Of a stretch of DNA of 64,000 bases, positions 30,956 through 41,976 are shown piece by piece. The position numbers and the translations under genes were made by a program. Position 1 is the first letter of the stretch, and the number at the start of each line of letters is the position of its first letter. The notes under the pieces are model-generated. The model did not search any database. It was given only the letters and a program-made list of their open reading frames with translations, and was not told the origin of the DNA. The stretch is from assembly GCA_043228905.1 (NCBI GenBank), contig JBHGNT010000014.1, positions 8,866,001 to 8,930,000 of the forward strand, read 5' to 3'. This DNA is from Azolla caroliniana. Lineage: Eukaryota; Polypodiophyta.

Positions 30956-32345
30956 CCGAAGAGACGCAAAGAGGCGTCAGAGATCGCACTACGCAGAAGG
31001 CTCTAAACGAGCCGGAAACAAATTGGGCCCAGCCTTTGTAATGAAGCATAAGGCCAACTCTATGGCAGTGAACACCTCGAAATCAAGCGAGGTGTGGTAT
31101 GTTGATTCCGGAACGTCAAATCATATGACGAGTAACGAGGAATGGTTCTCGTACTTGGAGAAACCAGAATCACAAGGAGTGGTCGAAACGGGAGACAACA
31201 CTCCGCATACCATCGAACATGTCGGTGAAGTTCCCCTCAACCACGTCAGGCAGAAAGGGAAGCTTATGAATGTGCCGACTGAAGAACTTGGTGTTGGTCG
31301 GTCAGATCGTCGACTAAGGTATGCAAGTTCGATTCACGCACCTCGGCTGCTTAATAGAAGTGGAAGGCAAAGTAATCGCACAAGGGCGCCGTGAAGGGAG
31401 GATGTTCATCCTCGACAGTAATCAAGTCGGAACCGCGTTGTATGCGAAAGGACAAAAGGTCGAATCGGATATCGACCTGTGGCACAAGCGATTCGACCAT
31501 GTGAATTTCCCACGGCTTCGTGAAATCCAGACGAAGAACATTGTTTTCGGCTTGCCAAAATTTCGTAGCCGGAATGGCCAAGTTTGCTAGGCTTGTCAGA
31601 TGGCAAAACAACACCAACTTCCATTCCCCAATGAGCGTAATCGTAGTCGAAGTCCGCTGGATTTGATCCATTCGGATGTGTGGGGTCCGGCACAAAACGT
31701 GAGTCTCGGTGGAAGCCGTTACTTTGTAACCTTCATCGATGACTTCACTCGGTACACGTGGGCATGCATGATTGAGAAGAAGAGAGAAGTCTTCGCATGT
31801 TTCCTGAAGGTGAAGAGCCTTGCGGAAAGGGAAACGGGGCGTAAGATCAAATGCCTACGGTCCGATGGCGGGAAGGAGTACTTCTCCGACCAGTTCACTA
31901 GTTATCTACAGAAGGAGGGAATTCGACGCGAATTCTCATGTAGATATATGCCAGAGCAGAATGGCGTAGCCGAGTGGAAGAATCGGATGATTGAAGAAGC
32001 AACCAAGGCAATGCTTGAAGAGAAGCATATGTTGAAATTCTATTGGGCTGAACCGTGAAGATGGCTATCTACCTGTAGAATCAGACTTCTGCTAATAGAG
32101 GAGTGTCACCACATGAGCTGTATTTTGGGAAGAAGCAGAACTTGGCACACTTGAGGATTTTCGGCAACATCGCGTATGTGCACATGCCGAAGGAGAAAAG
32201 GAGGAAACTGGATGCTAAAGCCGAGAAATGTATCTTGGTCGGCTATTCAGATGAGCAGAAAGGGTATAAGTGTTATGACCATCGAACAAAGGAAGTACAC
32301 GTAAGCCACGACATCGTGTTCGACGATTCTGCTTCGTGGTAGTTT
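30956..32345 (+). pseudogene. Cop-2 protease and integrase
   Basis: Protease YVDSGTSNHM near 31,100, with DSG intact. Then MQVRFTHLGCLIEVEGKVIA, LWHKRFDHVNFPRL, and the zinc cysteines ending GQVC*ACQMAKQHQ (31,590 stop). Integrase core: LIHSDVWGPAQNVSLGGSRY, RSDGGKEYFSDQF, YMPEQNGVAEWKNRMIEEAT, then PHELYFGKKQNLAHLRIFGN and KGYKCYDHRTKEVHVSHDIV. All three catalytic residues (D, D, E) are still readable, though several stops (31,590, 32,058, 32,342) interrupt. Confidence 0.88.
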
Positions 32346-34205
32346 CCTTCACTTCCAATACCTCAAGACTCCATTCCGATTTCTGAAGAAGAGATCAGCG
32401 AGGCTGAAATGCCTCCGCATGATGAGGACATTGGAGCTCTGAGAGAGAGTCCAATCTCATTTCGGCTAAGCGGGCCGAATGAGGGGATGGGCCGAGATGA
32501 CCAACCAGATGATGAGATGGCGAGTAGTGGAGACTCGGCCATGCATTCCCCGTGTAGGAAGCCAAGGAGACGGCTTACGCGCAAGGAAAAAGGCAAGAAG
32601 AAAATGCCGGAATACAACTTCGGCAGCGCCGAGTTAGATTAGAGTGAGTCTGACTACGGAAAAACTGAAAAGGAACATCCACGGATGAGGTCGAATCTAG
32701 CCGAAAAGGTCGTGAAATCAGGTAATCACCAATTATGCCAATCTACCCACCTCAAGAACCCCGTAAGGAGATATGGGTATAATGAGTACATGGCGCACCA
32801 TTACGCGTACATGACACGAGTGTCTGAGGTGCGTGAGCCGGAGAGCTACGTAGAAGCGGGAAAAGACGCAAATTGGCGTGCCATAATGGAGGATGAGATG
32901 CGCGCCTTAACACAGAACAAGACATGGGACCTGGTTCACGCACTGAAGGGTGTGAAGCTGATCGGCTACTGGTGGGTGTATAAAGTGAAATACAACACGG
33001 ATGACTCCATCAACCGCTACAAGGCCCGTTTAGTAGCTAAAGGCTATGTGCAGAAGCACGGCGTGGACTATGATGAGACCTTCGCGCCTGTCGCGAAGAT
33101 GACTACCGTCCGTGTTTTGCTCGCGGTAGCTGCGGCAAAGGGGTGGCACTTACATCAAATGGATGTAAAGAACGCGTTCCTGCAAGGTGATCTTGAATAA
33201 CAAGTGTACATGGTACAACCCCCCGGATTTCTATCCGAACAAAACACCTCGGCAATTTGCCAATTGAAGAAATCCTTATACGGACTAAAGCAAGCCCCAC
33301 AAGCTTGGAACGCAAAGATTACACAATAGTTGCGTAGGATGGGGTTTGTGCCATCGAAATCAGACTCTTCTCTATTTGTTCGGCAAGGAAAATATGGACC
33401 GGTTAGCCTGCTCTTGTATGTTGATGATTTAGTCATCGCCGGTGCTGACCTTGACGAAATCCACCGCATGAAGTCTCAGCTTGCGGCATCGTTTGAAATG
33501 AAGGATCTCGGAGACCTTCATTACTTCCTCCTCTTCAAGTTCGGGATGGCAAATTGTAAGCCCATCTCGACCCCTCTGGACAGAAACATAAAGCTTCAGC
33601 AAGATTCGGGAAAGGCATGCGACCTAACACGGTTCTGATAGATTGTCGGCAACCTTATCTATCTGACGATTACTCGGACAGATCTTAGTGATCAGTCGGT
33701 CTAATCAGTCAATTCATGTCGCAGCCTACGGTAGAACAGTTTCAATGCACGCAACGGATACTGCATTATGTCAGCGGCACGAAAGACATGGCGTTGCTAT
33801 ATCGAGTAGGTGTAACTAACCAGTTAGTCGGTTACACTGATGCCGATTGGGCCAGAAACGCCCACGATCGTCGATCCACATCTGGATACACATTCTCATT
33901 AGGAATTGCGGCGATCGCGTGGAGCAACAAAAGCAGCTGACAATAGCACTATCGAGCATGGAGGCCGAATATCGAGGGGTGATTGTCGCTATGTGTGAAG
34001 TCATTTGGTTAAAACGGCTATTACGGGATCTGCATGTGGAGGTGTCTAATCTGACGACGATCTTTTGTGACAACCTCAATAGTATCCACTTGCGAAGAAC
34101 CCCGTGTTCCATGCCCGGATCAAGCACATCGAGGTGCATTACCATTTTGTCCGCGAGCGAGTCCTTTCAGGTGAAGTCGAATTGGTGCATGTTCCGACTG
34201 ATAGG
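32346..34205 (+). pseudogene. Cop-2 reverse transcriptase and RNase H, cut at the end
   Basis: Hinge KEKGKKKMPEYNFGSAELD, RT fingers [33 protein letters not shown] with a stop, SLYGLKQAPQAWNAK, LLYVDDLVIAGADL with YVDD. A deletion of about 30 residues lies in FLGI...LFKFGMANCKPISTPL. RNase H: VGYTDADWARNAHDRRSTSG, ALSSMEAEYRGVIVA, then a frame break, and CMFRLIGNF (VPTDR in the other frame). At 34,205 it joins Gyp-B RNase H on the opposite strand, so the Cop-2 tail and most of its 3' LTR are deleted. Confidence 0.87.
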
Positions 34206-34264
34206 GAATTTTCCCCGAACCGGATCGGGAACCATACGCCGTCCTCGTCTTCCTGATTGATCAC

Positions 34265-35824
34265 CTACCTGATCCCGGTCGGGCTCATGTTCACCGTCAC
34301 ATAAATGGGGACTTCCTTGCCGTAAACCGCTTTCCGGAGAGCCAGTGCCGTGGTGAACGCCTCATTCAGTCTCCAGACCGACTCCGTGTGCTCCGTCCTC
34401 CATTCGAACCAGCGCCCTTTCTTTAATAACCTGCAAAGCGGCTCCGCGACATGCGCGTAGTGCGGAATCCAGATGTGATAGAACGCACATGTCTCCAGGA
34501 TCCTTCGGACCTCCGTGACCAACCCGCAATCATCCTTCATCGCGGAGATGGCCTCTACCTTCGCCGGGGACGGCTTCCGGCCATAAGGCCCACACAGGTG
34601 CTCGACTACCAGGATCTCCGGCTGTTTGAAGGCTGATTTTTCTCTGGAGAAGGTGAGCCGCGCACTCTCGAGTCTTTGTAGCACCTTCTCGCAGTCGCGG
34701 ATGTGATCCGTCACGAACCTTCGACAACCGTCGGGCCTGACCAACTCGTCCTTGTCCTCCACTGGACATCCTTTGATTGGGATGTCATCCAGAAATGGCA
34801 TGGTGATGTTTGGGATGTAGTCCCTCAACACCTTGTTCATCGCATTCACCATGTGCGCCACCGAGTTCGTTCCCCCTTGCGGTAGGGTACACATCCGAAC
34901 TAGGCCGAGAGGAGTCTACATCGTCGTGCCATCCCTACTATCTACGGCTAGTTGGAACTGATCGTACCCTGAGTATAGATTCCCGACCGAGTAGATTGAC
35001 CTCTCTGCAAAGGCCTCCGCGAACTCATCAATGGTCGGTCTGATACCTGCGTTTCGAATGGTCACCTTGTTGACCGGTTGCAAGTCCTGTATGAAGCGCA
35101 GTGTGCCGTTCTTCTTCGGCACGGTAAACCACCGATTCGAATATGGGGCACTCGACGGTTCGAGGATGCCCATCTCCACCTTCTGTTTCAGCAGCTCCAT
35201 TAGCTTCGGGATGTGAGCCGTGGGTACCGGAATCGGTTTGAGATTCCACGGCACATGCGGTACCGTGAAGATCACCATTGGTTCCACAACCGTCGGGTCT
35301 ATGCACCTGATCTCCTCCGGTGAGAATGTGAAAGCCTTCCCGTGCCTCCCGAGCATTCTCCGAAACCAGTCCTCTTCCGCTGGCAGTCGAAAGACACCCC
35401 CACCGATCTTGAGCTCCCGTAGCGTTATGTCGGTGAACGTGTGTCCTATGTTGGCCGGATCTCGTAAACTTGGGTCTGACGCAACCCCCTTTATCCGTAA
35501 CTTGCTGCCCTCCGGCAAGGGTGCCACGATTGGCCTCACCTTCCAGTCCACAGTCTTGTACTTCGTATCCACTCGGGCTGTCCGATCCGACTTGAGTCCA
35601 CTACCGGAGTTGGCGATGACTTCGTACATCCTTTCTGAACATACCGGAATTGTATGGTCCTCATTAAGGCCTTCTCCGAACACCGCCCGTAACTTCCCCA
35701 AGGTGTCGTCGAGAGAGACCGCCTCCACGGCTCCGTTGATTTCCTCTTCAGGGTCGAGGACTCCGCATGCCCGAAGTCGCTCCTCTGCCCGCTTCTTTTC
35801 CCGGCCAACTATGCCGGCTATCAT
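34265..35824 (-). pseudogene. Gyp-B copy 2 reverse transcriptase
   Basis: This supplies the RT missing from the other copy. Reading minus from 35,824: GREKKRAEERLRACGVLDPE, DTKYKTVDWKVRPIVAPLPE, VPHVPWNLKPIPVPTAHIPK, MGILEPSSAPYSNRWFTVPK, NKVTIRNAGIRPTIDEFAEA, LYSGYDQFQLAVDSRDGTTM, a stop at 34,916, then TLPQGGTNSVAHMVNAMNKV, MPFLDDIPIKG (catalytic LDD), RRFVTDHIRDCEKVLQRLES and GPYGRKPSPAKVEAISAMKD. Only one stop splits 520 codons. PQGGTNS and FLDDIPIKG are not the usual plant PFGLxNA and FxDDILIYS. By recall they resemble a basidiomycete Ty3/gypsy group (PMGWTNS, YIDDVPVRG). Confidence 0.85.
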
Positions 35825-35850
35825 AAACCCTAAACCCTAAACCCTAAACC
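35825..35850. repeat. Short interstitial telomere repeat (CCCTAAA)3.7
   Basis: 26 bp of perfect plant telomere repeat, between protease-linker and RT coding of Gyp-B copy 2. The first Gyp-B copy cannot show whether it belongs there because of its N gap. I infer a break-repair scar. Confidence 0.92.
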
Positions 35851-37274
35851 TCCACTATCGGAGAACCAAAATTTCCTACCTATGGTACATGTCTTTTTGC
35901 CTATAGTACATCTGTGGGGTTTTTCCTGGATTTCTGGACTATCGCAGCCCCACGCCTTGATAGCCCTCTCTAAAAATCCTCTCGGTTTTCGCCACCGAGG
36001 GTCTCGCGGTTACGCTCATGGTTCGGTTGCACAGTCAGGAACTGGACCGAGTGATGCCCATCTTGGCTCTTGACTCGTGCATATGCCGAACCGTTGTCTA
36101 GCACCTTTGTCTCCATCCGTGCCGTCGTGATGTACGGTTCCCTGAGTATAACCGGATGCGAGGACGTCTCCTGCACGAAGAAGTGCTAATCGATCTCGAC
36201 ATCGCCGATTTTCACTCGTACATTCGGACAGGCTCCAGGCAGCTCTTTCGTGGCACATGTTGCTGCCTATATTTTCCACCCATGCTTGGTGTTGATTGGC
36301 CACTTCCCCTTCTTGTAGAAGTCCATGGACATCAAGTTGATTTCTGAACCGCGGCCCACCAACGCCACGACCGACTCCTAAACATCTCCGATCTTAATGG
36401 GGGTCTCCATGGTTGCTCTAGCCAAATGTGGCCTTGAATAGTGGCTCTCCGCCAACTCGTCTTTTAGAGCCATGTCTTCTAGGTGCGTCGTTCGCACCTC
36501 CACCGGCTTCTCCGGCTCTGGCTCTATCGAAAGCCTTTTCCACTTCACCAAGTCCACGATGGAGTCGTGGAACTCCTTCTTGGAGATTCCTAGCACTTCC
36601 CTCAGTGACAACTCCACTTTGCTATCGAGGATACGTTCCTCGAGGACCTTTCGCAGGTCCGTGGTCCTCTCGATCTCCGTGCTCAGTCAGTACGCAACCC
36701 TCTTGGCTTTATCCGGTGCACCGGTCGCACCGGCATCATTCTGCTTTTGCCCGAACCGGGTCTCATACCGTTGTGAGGGTTCAGCCCTTCCGGTCTTACC
36801 CGCACGCTTGTCCTCCACCAGAACCTCATAGTTTTGGCAAGCGGCTTCAACGAAGCCCGTCTTCTCTTCGACCGGGTCACTCCACCCGGTTACCTCCCGG
36901 ACCCGCCTTTCCGCACGGTCCACTTCCTCTTTCCTCAGCCATACGCTGGCGAGGCCTTCTAGCATCAACGGGTAGAATCCGAATTCCTTCATCTTCCGGA
37001 CTTTAGCAGTTCCGACCCGGATTCCAGCCGACGCTCAGTAGTGGACTGTCTCCGCGTGGCGAGCCGCCGCTTCTTCCATCAGCTGTTTCATACACCCTCG
37101 TCCGACATTCAGATCCAGGGCCCTTTCGTTCTCGCTAGCGTGCACCCGATCGTTCCATAGGTACACCATGTTAGCTCTTATCGCTTCGGCGAAGTCCCCG
37201 CAGTCCTTTCAAGCATGGCCGACCGCGTCACACCACAAGCACCGGTTCCCAGCCGGAGGCCTTCGGTCACAGAC
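35851..37274 (-). pseudogene. Gyp-B copy 2 linker and protease
   Basis: Reading minus: end of Gag knuckle region CLWCDAVGHA*KDCGDF near 37,200-37,240, RGGMKRL-like region rearranged, MKEFGFYPLMLEGLASVWLR, EVTGWSDPVEEKTGFVEAAC, MELSLREVLGISKKEFHDSI, KRLSIEPEPEKPVEVRTTHL. The protease region has ALVGRGSEINLMSMDFYKK, where the catalytic Asp of DHGS is replaced by Gly. It is followed by VQETSSHPVILREPYITTAR, METKVLDNGSAYARVKSQDG and LTVQPNHERNRETLGGENRE. Stops are scattered; the protease is dead. Confidence 0.8.
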
Positions 37275-38096
37275 TTATTCGCCACCGTCCCTCCATGCTT
37301 GTGCAATCTGGAGGTCCCTCACCATCTGAGTCAGCTCCTCCAGAGCCGCTCCTCCGGACGAGCCTTTGACCATGCTAGTCGAAGTCGAGCCGGTCTCGAG
37401 CCAGTCTCGGGTCTCTTCCCTTTGCGCCGGTGGGGGTACCTCGACCTTCCTTGTCGCAACAGAACCTGCCCTCGTCAAGCCTTTATCGACCCACTCACGC
37501 CGTTTGTCAAAACGGACGCAAACTGTCTTTACCACGACCCAGTCAGTTGTTAGGCCGTCATCGGTCTTGAGCTGGAAGCCCACTTGCTCTCGGTCCCATA
37601 CATCCACCGATTTAATGAACAATAGGACACGACTTGTGTCCAGTACGGTCCGGTCCAGCACCGAAAGACGTGCGAAGCATTCTTCAAACTCCCGAAGGAG
37701 CACCAACGCATTTCTCCCCTTTTCGGGGGTCTCCACCCATTCCATGAAGTCCCGCTTCGATAGCCAATGTGCATCATCAACCCTGTATTTTTCAAGGAGC
37801 CGACCTTCAAACTCTTCCCAGGTCCGACTCTCAGCCCGTACCTCAAGCACCTCCGCGTGGATGCCCGGGATCGCCACCTGAGGGAATCCGGCCAACCGCC
37901 TGTCCTCCGGGATGTCCCTCATCACCATTTCGGCTTGGTAAGACACCAAATAGCTCGTGGCGTCCTTCCCACCGAACCAGCCTATCGTGCCAACGACTGC
38001 TTCAATAGCCCTATCGAGGGCGCTTGTGCCTTTGCGCACACTCACTATCTGATCCACAGCTGAAGCCATGGCTTCTCCAAGATCTGACCCTCTCAT
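37275..38096 (-). CDS. Gyp-B copy 2 Gag, 273-codon open remnant
   Basis: Open from MRGSDLGEAMASAVDQIVSV (I chose the Met that matches MRGTELVEAK in copy 1; the frame extends further upstream into the primer site) to LQIAQAWRDGGE and stop. Core blocks: AIEAVVGTIGWFGGKDATSY, IPGIHAEVLEVRAESRTWEE, KRDFMEWVETPEKGRNALVL and VLDRTVLDTSRVLLFIKSVD. The zinc knuckle lies beyond the stop, so this would be a capsid-only product. Whether it is expressed is unknown; it is most likely a relic. Confidence 0.7.
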   Translation of the reverse strand: MRGSDLGEAMASAVDQIVSVRKGTSALDRAIEAVVGTIGWFGGKDATSYLVSYQAEMVMRDIPEDRRLAGFPQVAIPGIHAEVLEVRAESRTWEEFEGRLLEKYRVDDAHWLSKRDFMEWVETPEKGRNALVLLREFEECFARLSVLDRTVLDTSRVLLFIKSVDVWDREQVGFQLKTDDGLTTDWVVVKTVCVRFDKRREWVDKGLTRAGSVATRKVEVPPPAQREETRDWLETGSTSTSMVKGSSGGAALEELTQMVRDLQIAQAWRDGGE

Positions 38097-38140
38097 CTTT
38101 CTATTCCTCTGCCACCTGTTCACGTCGGGTTCACCAAATA

Positions 38141-38804
38141 TGTTGGTTGTTATGCGCGTGCGTGGAGAACGAGGCGGGACCACGAGGGCCTCGAACCGAG
38201 AAATAACCGAATGAGAAGAGGGGAAGGAAATTACCGATGTAGTTCACACGCGCACAAACACACAGAATCACAAGAGTTGCAACTAACTCTGAACAATGGA
38301 GACAGAACGAATGTTTATGTATATATAAATCAAGGAGTTACAACCGGCAAGCCGTCGAGTGATAGGCTTCGATGCCTGCACACACACTCACACAGAACGC
38401 GAGATGGAGACTCTATCGGAAGCATTCGGGCGTTCCGCGGAGCAAAGTCAGCCTCCCGAAACCTGCACAGAACGACTATGGAGAAAACAGAGGAGAAGAG
38501 CTTGGTTCTAGTTCGGCAGCACTTCGTCCTCCACAAAACGCGATACCTTTTTCAATACCTCTCCCTCTCTTTTATAGCCCAAGGAGGGAGGCCGTTACCA
38601 CCCGTTACATCATGTTTATTCCCTATCCTTTCGGACAAGGATACGCCTCAATTTTCTCCCTACTGAATGCGTGCTACCTAGGATTTCACCTCAGCCGACT
38701 TGTACCTATCTGCGTACTATACAACAAAACTTGTGCCCACGTGTAAGGGCTGGTTTACACATATTATACCCGGTTTCCGCCTAGGGACGGTTTTCTCCAC
38801 GACA
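38141..38804 (-). mobile_element. Gyp-B copy 2 5' LTR
   Basis: 664 bp. On the plus strand it runs from TGTTGGTTGTTATGCG (TGTCG changed to TGTTG) to GGTTTTCTCCACGACA. Its only flank with information is ACGC on the right. Confidence 0.9.
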
Positions 38805-38832
38805 ACGCTTTCGCACAACGTATTCTTTTACA
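38805..38832 (+). mobile_element. Last 28 bp of Cop-2 3' LTR
   Basis: ACGCTTTCGCACAACG then TATTCTTTTACA matches the end of the Cop-2 LTR at 29,971-29,998. It is followed by the Cop-2 duplication ATAGG. Confidence 0.88.
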
Positions 38833-40519
38833 ATAGGCAATATAAGGACCAACGTCGGTACGACAGAAGTTCGGACGATGAACGGCGCCAGGAGACACAT
38901 CGCGAACCCCGGTACCCACTACGGAATAACAGGAGGTTTTACAAAACCGGGATGAACAAGCAATAGCCACGGAAATGACTACACCGCTAGAGAGAGAGAG
39001 AGGCGAGTCCAGTGTCCATTGTTTAGTATGTCAACAACCCGGATATTACACGAGTCAGTGTCCACTTCGCAAAGGCAAAGAACCCGCCGTAAATATGATT
39101 GCGGTAGAAGTTCAACAAGTGACAACATGGCAGCAAACCAAGAATGCGGGATGGACTATGCAAGAGGAGATACGCAAAGCAGACCAAGCCTGGGTAGAAA
39201 AAGCTAATGCGGCAAATACGGAACGTATGAGGCAGGAATCCGCGAACAACTTACCAAGGGGAGAAGATACGACATCACCGGATTCCATATGGCAAGCACT
39301 AGCGGACTGCGAGATAATGATGACCATGGAGAAGCTCCTCTAACTGGTTCCACGATTCTGGTAAGCAGTGGAGAATCGCATGACGGGCACATTTGGGATA
39401 GATGTCTCAACAAATTTTGTAGAAACCAGTTCCGGTCCAACAGTAGTAGACCATCACAACCCAGCCATGAAATTGGTGATACAGGGTCAAGAAGTCGACG
39501 GATGTATAGTCGATGGAGGTTCCGGCGTCAATCTCATTAGTACGACTACATGCGAATGATTAGGAATTTCGAATTAGGAAGTTAGCCCTTTTTGGCTTCG
39601 CATGGCAGATACCAGATCGGTCTGACCCTTAGGGTTGATCTGGAAATTAGGCATTATCATTGGCGATCATCGTTTTGACATTTCGGCAGTGGTATTGGCA
39701 CTTAACGCACCAGGAGCATACCCAATATTGCTCGACAGATTGTGGCTTAAGGCGGCTAACATCAAACAGGACTGGCAGCATAACTGTATTAGTTTCCGAC
39801 GAGGACGCAACAAAATCCGCATACCCACTCATGAAATGGCTGCACAACCCAAGGGCATAACACCATTATCTGCAGACGACATAAATATGCTAGAAGGGGT
39901 AGATGATGTGGAGTTGGAAGCATACCTTGATGATCACCCACAGATCGTCCCATTATTTGAAATTGATATTATGGAAACTATTGCAGATTACGTGCCCAGT
40001 GATACGCTTCAGGTCGAGGCGTACGAGCCGGATCCAGAATCGTTGCTAGAGCTAAGTAGGGCATGACCAACGTTTGACTGGGAAATGGAAATCTCATAGT
40101 GAGTCTCAACCTCAACATTAGAAGATGTCAACGTTGGAACGACAACGGATCCACGAGTACCCTCGATTGCAAAGGATTTACCCCAAGTCAAAAGGAAGCA
40201 ATGATAGCGCTGCTAAGATCAACTTAGCTACCAATGCGAAACCCGTACAACAATGTTGGTATCGAATGAATCCGAATTACGCGGCTTGCGTAAAAGAGGA
40301 AATTGACAAACTTCTCAAGGTAGGGTTTATTCGACTAGTTAAGCAAGCTACATGGGTAAGCCCAATAGTCGTAGTACCCAAGAAAAATGGCAAAATCCAC
40401 GTTTGTGTAGACTATCGGAAATTGAACGCCATAACAATTACAAATGTGTTCCCCTTACCTTTCACCGACAGCGTACTCGACGCAGTCGCAGGGCATGACA
40501 TGTACAGTTTTCTAGACGG
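38833..40519 (+). pseudogene. Gyp-A copy 2 (backbone): rest of Gag, protease, start of reverse transcriptase
   Basis: Gag resumes GNIRTNVG-like, then a third knuckle CLVCQQPGYYTSQC at 39,020-39,061, again Tyr for His, followed by an ERMRQESANNLPRGED-type linker. Protease: VDGGSGVNLISTTTC near 39,510-39,550 (DGGSG active site) and LNAPGAYPILLDRLWLKAAN. RT start: RMNPNYAACVKEEIDKLLKV, FIRLVKQATWVSPIVVVPKK, VCVDYRKLNAITITNVFPLP, MYSFLDG, where the Gyp-B solo LTR cuts at 40,519. The same order and near the same words as copy 1 at 5,784-6,840. Multiple stops. Confidence 0.87.
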
Positions 40520-41242
40520 TGTCGTGAAGATTTACGTCCACGAGCGGAAACCCGAGCAACGAGAGCCAAAGAGCGATGTGCAATGTTGCACACGTACATA
40601 ATGTATTTGTAATAATAATAAGGGAAAAGGGTATGGTGCTAGAAATGCCCCATAAGATCCCTAAGGTATAAAGGTGATGTGGTCTTGTGCGCACATCCAC
40701 GCGAGAGAGAGAGAGAGAGGTACTATGCGGTATATAGGTACCTAGTTTTTTGTGAGGAGGTGGGAGTTAAGGGGCCATCAATCTCACCCTCCCCAAATCA
40801 AGGCAAATATCCCCTTTGAATGAAAGGGGATATTTTAGTCTCGCTTTTGTAAACGGTCTTCCCTCCTTGTGCTATAAAAGGAGAGGGAAGGCACCATTGT
40901 GGGGGTTGCCTATTTTGGAGTGTGCGAGGTATACCACATAGGTCAAGCGTTAGGGTTAGGGTTATGGTTTCTTTGTCTTTTTCTTCATCTTCGTCGGTTA
41001 GGGTTTCGAGTAGTCATTTGGTGCGGCCTACGCGGCCACCATTTTCTAATTGTTCATTTCGTTTTAATACATCTTGTTGATCATCTTGTCTCCATCTTCC
41101 TCTTGTTCGATCTAATCTCTTGTTCATTCTTCTTCTTCTTGAGCAAAGCTTCCATTCCATGTCCGATTCCTTCTCCTCTACTCCTTAGTCCAAGACCCCC
41201 GTGGTCCCACCCTTCGCCACGCACGCACGTAGCAACATGACA
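40520..41242 (+). mobile_element. Gyp-B solo LTR, 4-bp duplication ACGG
   Basis: 723 bp from TGTCGTGAAGATTTACG to AGCAACATGACA, flanked by ACGG at 40,516-40,519 and 41,243-41,246. It interrupts the RT between FLDG and FNGYNQ; excision restores the frame. A GAGAGAGA tract lies near 40,706 and a GCTATAAAAGG promoter-like box near 40,872. Confidence 0.92.
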
Positions 41243-41651
41243 ACGGCTTCAACGGATATAATCAAGTGCGCATGCATCCTGACGACCAAGAGAAGATGGC
41301 GTTTGTCACTGATTGGGGGGTTTATGTTGCGGTAGTCATGATGTTTGGGTTAAAGACGGCGCTTGCCACATTCCATTGGACAATTACGGAAATTTTCGGG
41401 GAATACATACCCGCCTTTATGCAAGTCTTTCTGGACGATTTCACGGTGTATGGGACAAAGGTCAAACATCTAAGTCATTTATGGCTTTGTCTGGAGCGTT
41501 GTTGTACTGCATCCTTAAGCCTGAATCCGGCTAAATGCGCATTTGGCATCATCAGTGGAGCCCTTCTCGGCCACATCGTAAGCAAGGAAGGGATAGCGGT
41601 GGACCTGAATAAAATTTTCGTGATCATTCAAGCGAAAACGCCAATGACTTT
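41243..41651 (+). pseudogene. Gyp-A copy 2 reverse transcriptase, catalytic part
   Basis: GFNGYN then MHPDDQEKMAFVTDWGVYVA, MMFGLKTALATFHW, MQVFLDDFTVYGTK (LDD pair near 41,433), SLNPAKCAFGIISGALLGHI, ending KTPMTLV. It is cut by the minus-strand Cop-3 at ACTTT and resumes at 47,233. Confidence 0.9.
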
Positions 41652-41976
41652 AGTAGAAAGTAGCGTGCAGAAGCAAGTATGAAGACCGAACAGAAGAGAG
41701 GAAACACAAAAAACTATATTCAATAATACTCAGTCTCTGTACATAAGACGTGCTCAGTGAACACTTTTATACAAGTCCTAGAAGGACGGACCGAAGTACT
41801 GACAATACTTCAATGCTCATCAAGAGCTCCTACACTAACTCCCAAAAATATTCCTCACAGAATATCTTTCCTAACGACCTCCCGGTTTACGCACTCGGCC
41901 TAACCGATCGGTCCCAACCGATCCGGTCCTCGGCTTCTTTAGCCGATCCGGCCGATGTTGAGCTTGTCTCTCAATA

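Larger units (their letters stand above)
34206..38804 (-). mobile_element. Gyp-B copy 2, truncated: 5' LTR, Gag, protease, RT; 3' half lost
   Basis: Minus-strand element. 5' LTR 38,141-38,804, primer-site region TTTGGTGAACCCGACGTG next to it, Gag 38,096 to about 37,275, protease near 36,000-36,380, RT 34,265-35,824 and the first residues of RNase H (GIR*VINQEDEDGVW). It stops at about 34,206. On the right it is flanked by ACGC (38,805-38,808) and then the last bases of a Cop-2 LTR (TTTCGCACAACGTATTC), so it inserted at ACGC in that LTR. A deletion later removed its 3' end along with the Cop-2 tail. Confidence 0.88.
12937..38832 (+). mobile_element. Cop-2 (Ty1/copia) with everything nested in it; 5-bp duplication ATAGG
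   Basis: Flanks are ATAGG at 12,932-12,936 and at 38,833-38,837, so this 25.9-kb block entered Gyp-A Gag as one original Cop-2 insertion. Its first LTR base is seen twice, as T at 12,937 and as mutated C at 23,726, because Cop-1 landed one base inside it. Order: Cop-1 (12,938-23,721), Cop-2 5' LTR piece, Cop-4 (23,801-29,361), rest of the LTR piece, a 44-bp Cop-2 3' end, a complete Cop-2 LTR (29,564-29,998), Cop-2 gag-pol (30,106-34,205), truncated Gyp-B (34,206-38,804), and the last 28 bp of a Cop-2 LTR. The double LTR at the start suggests a tandem Cop-2 pair, the first of which lost its interior. Confidence 0.8.

Noticed and set aside
35825-35850. Chromosome end or neotelomere
   Set aside because: The tract is 26 bp and flanked on both sides by Gyp-B sequence, so it is interstitial.
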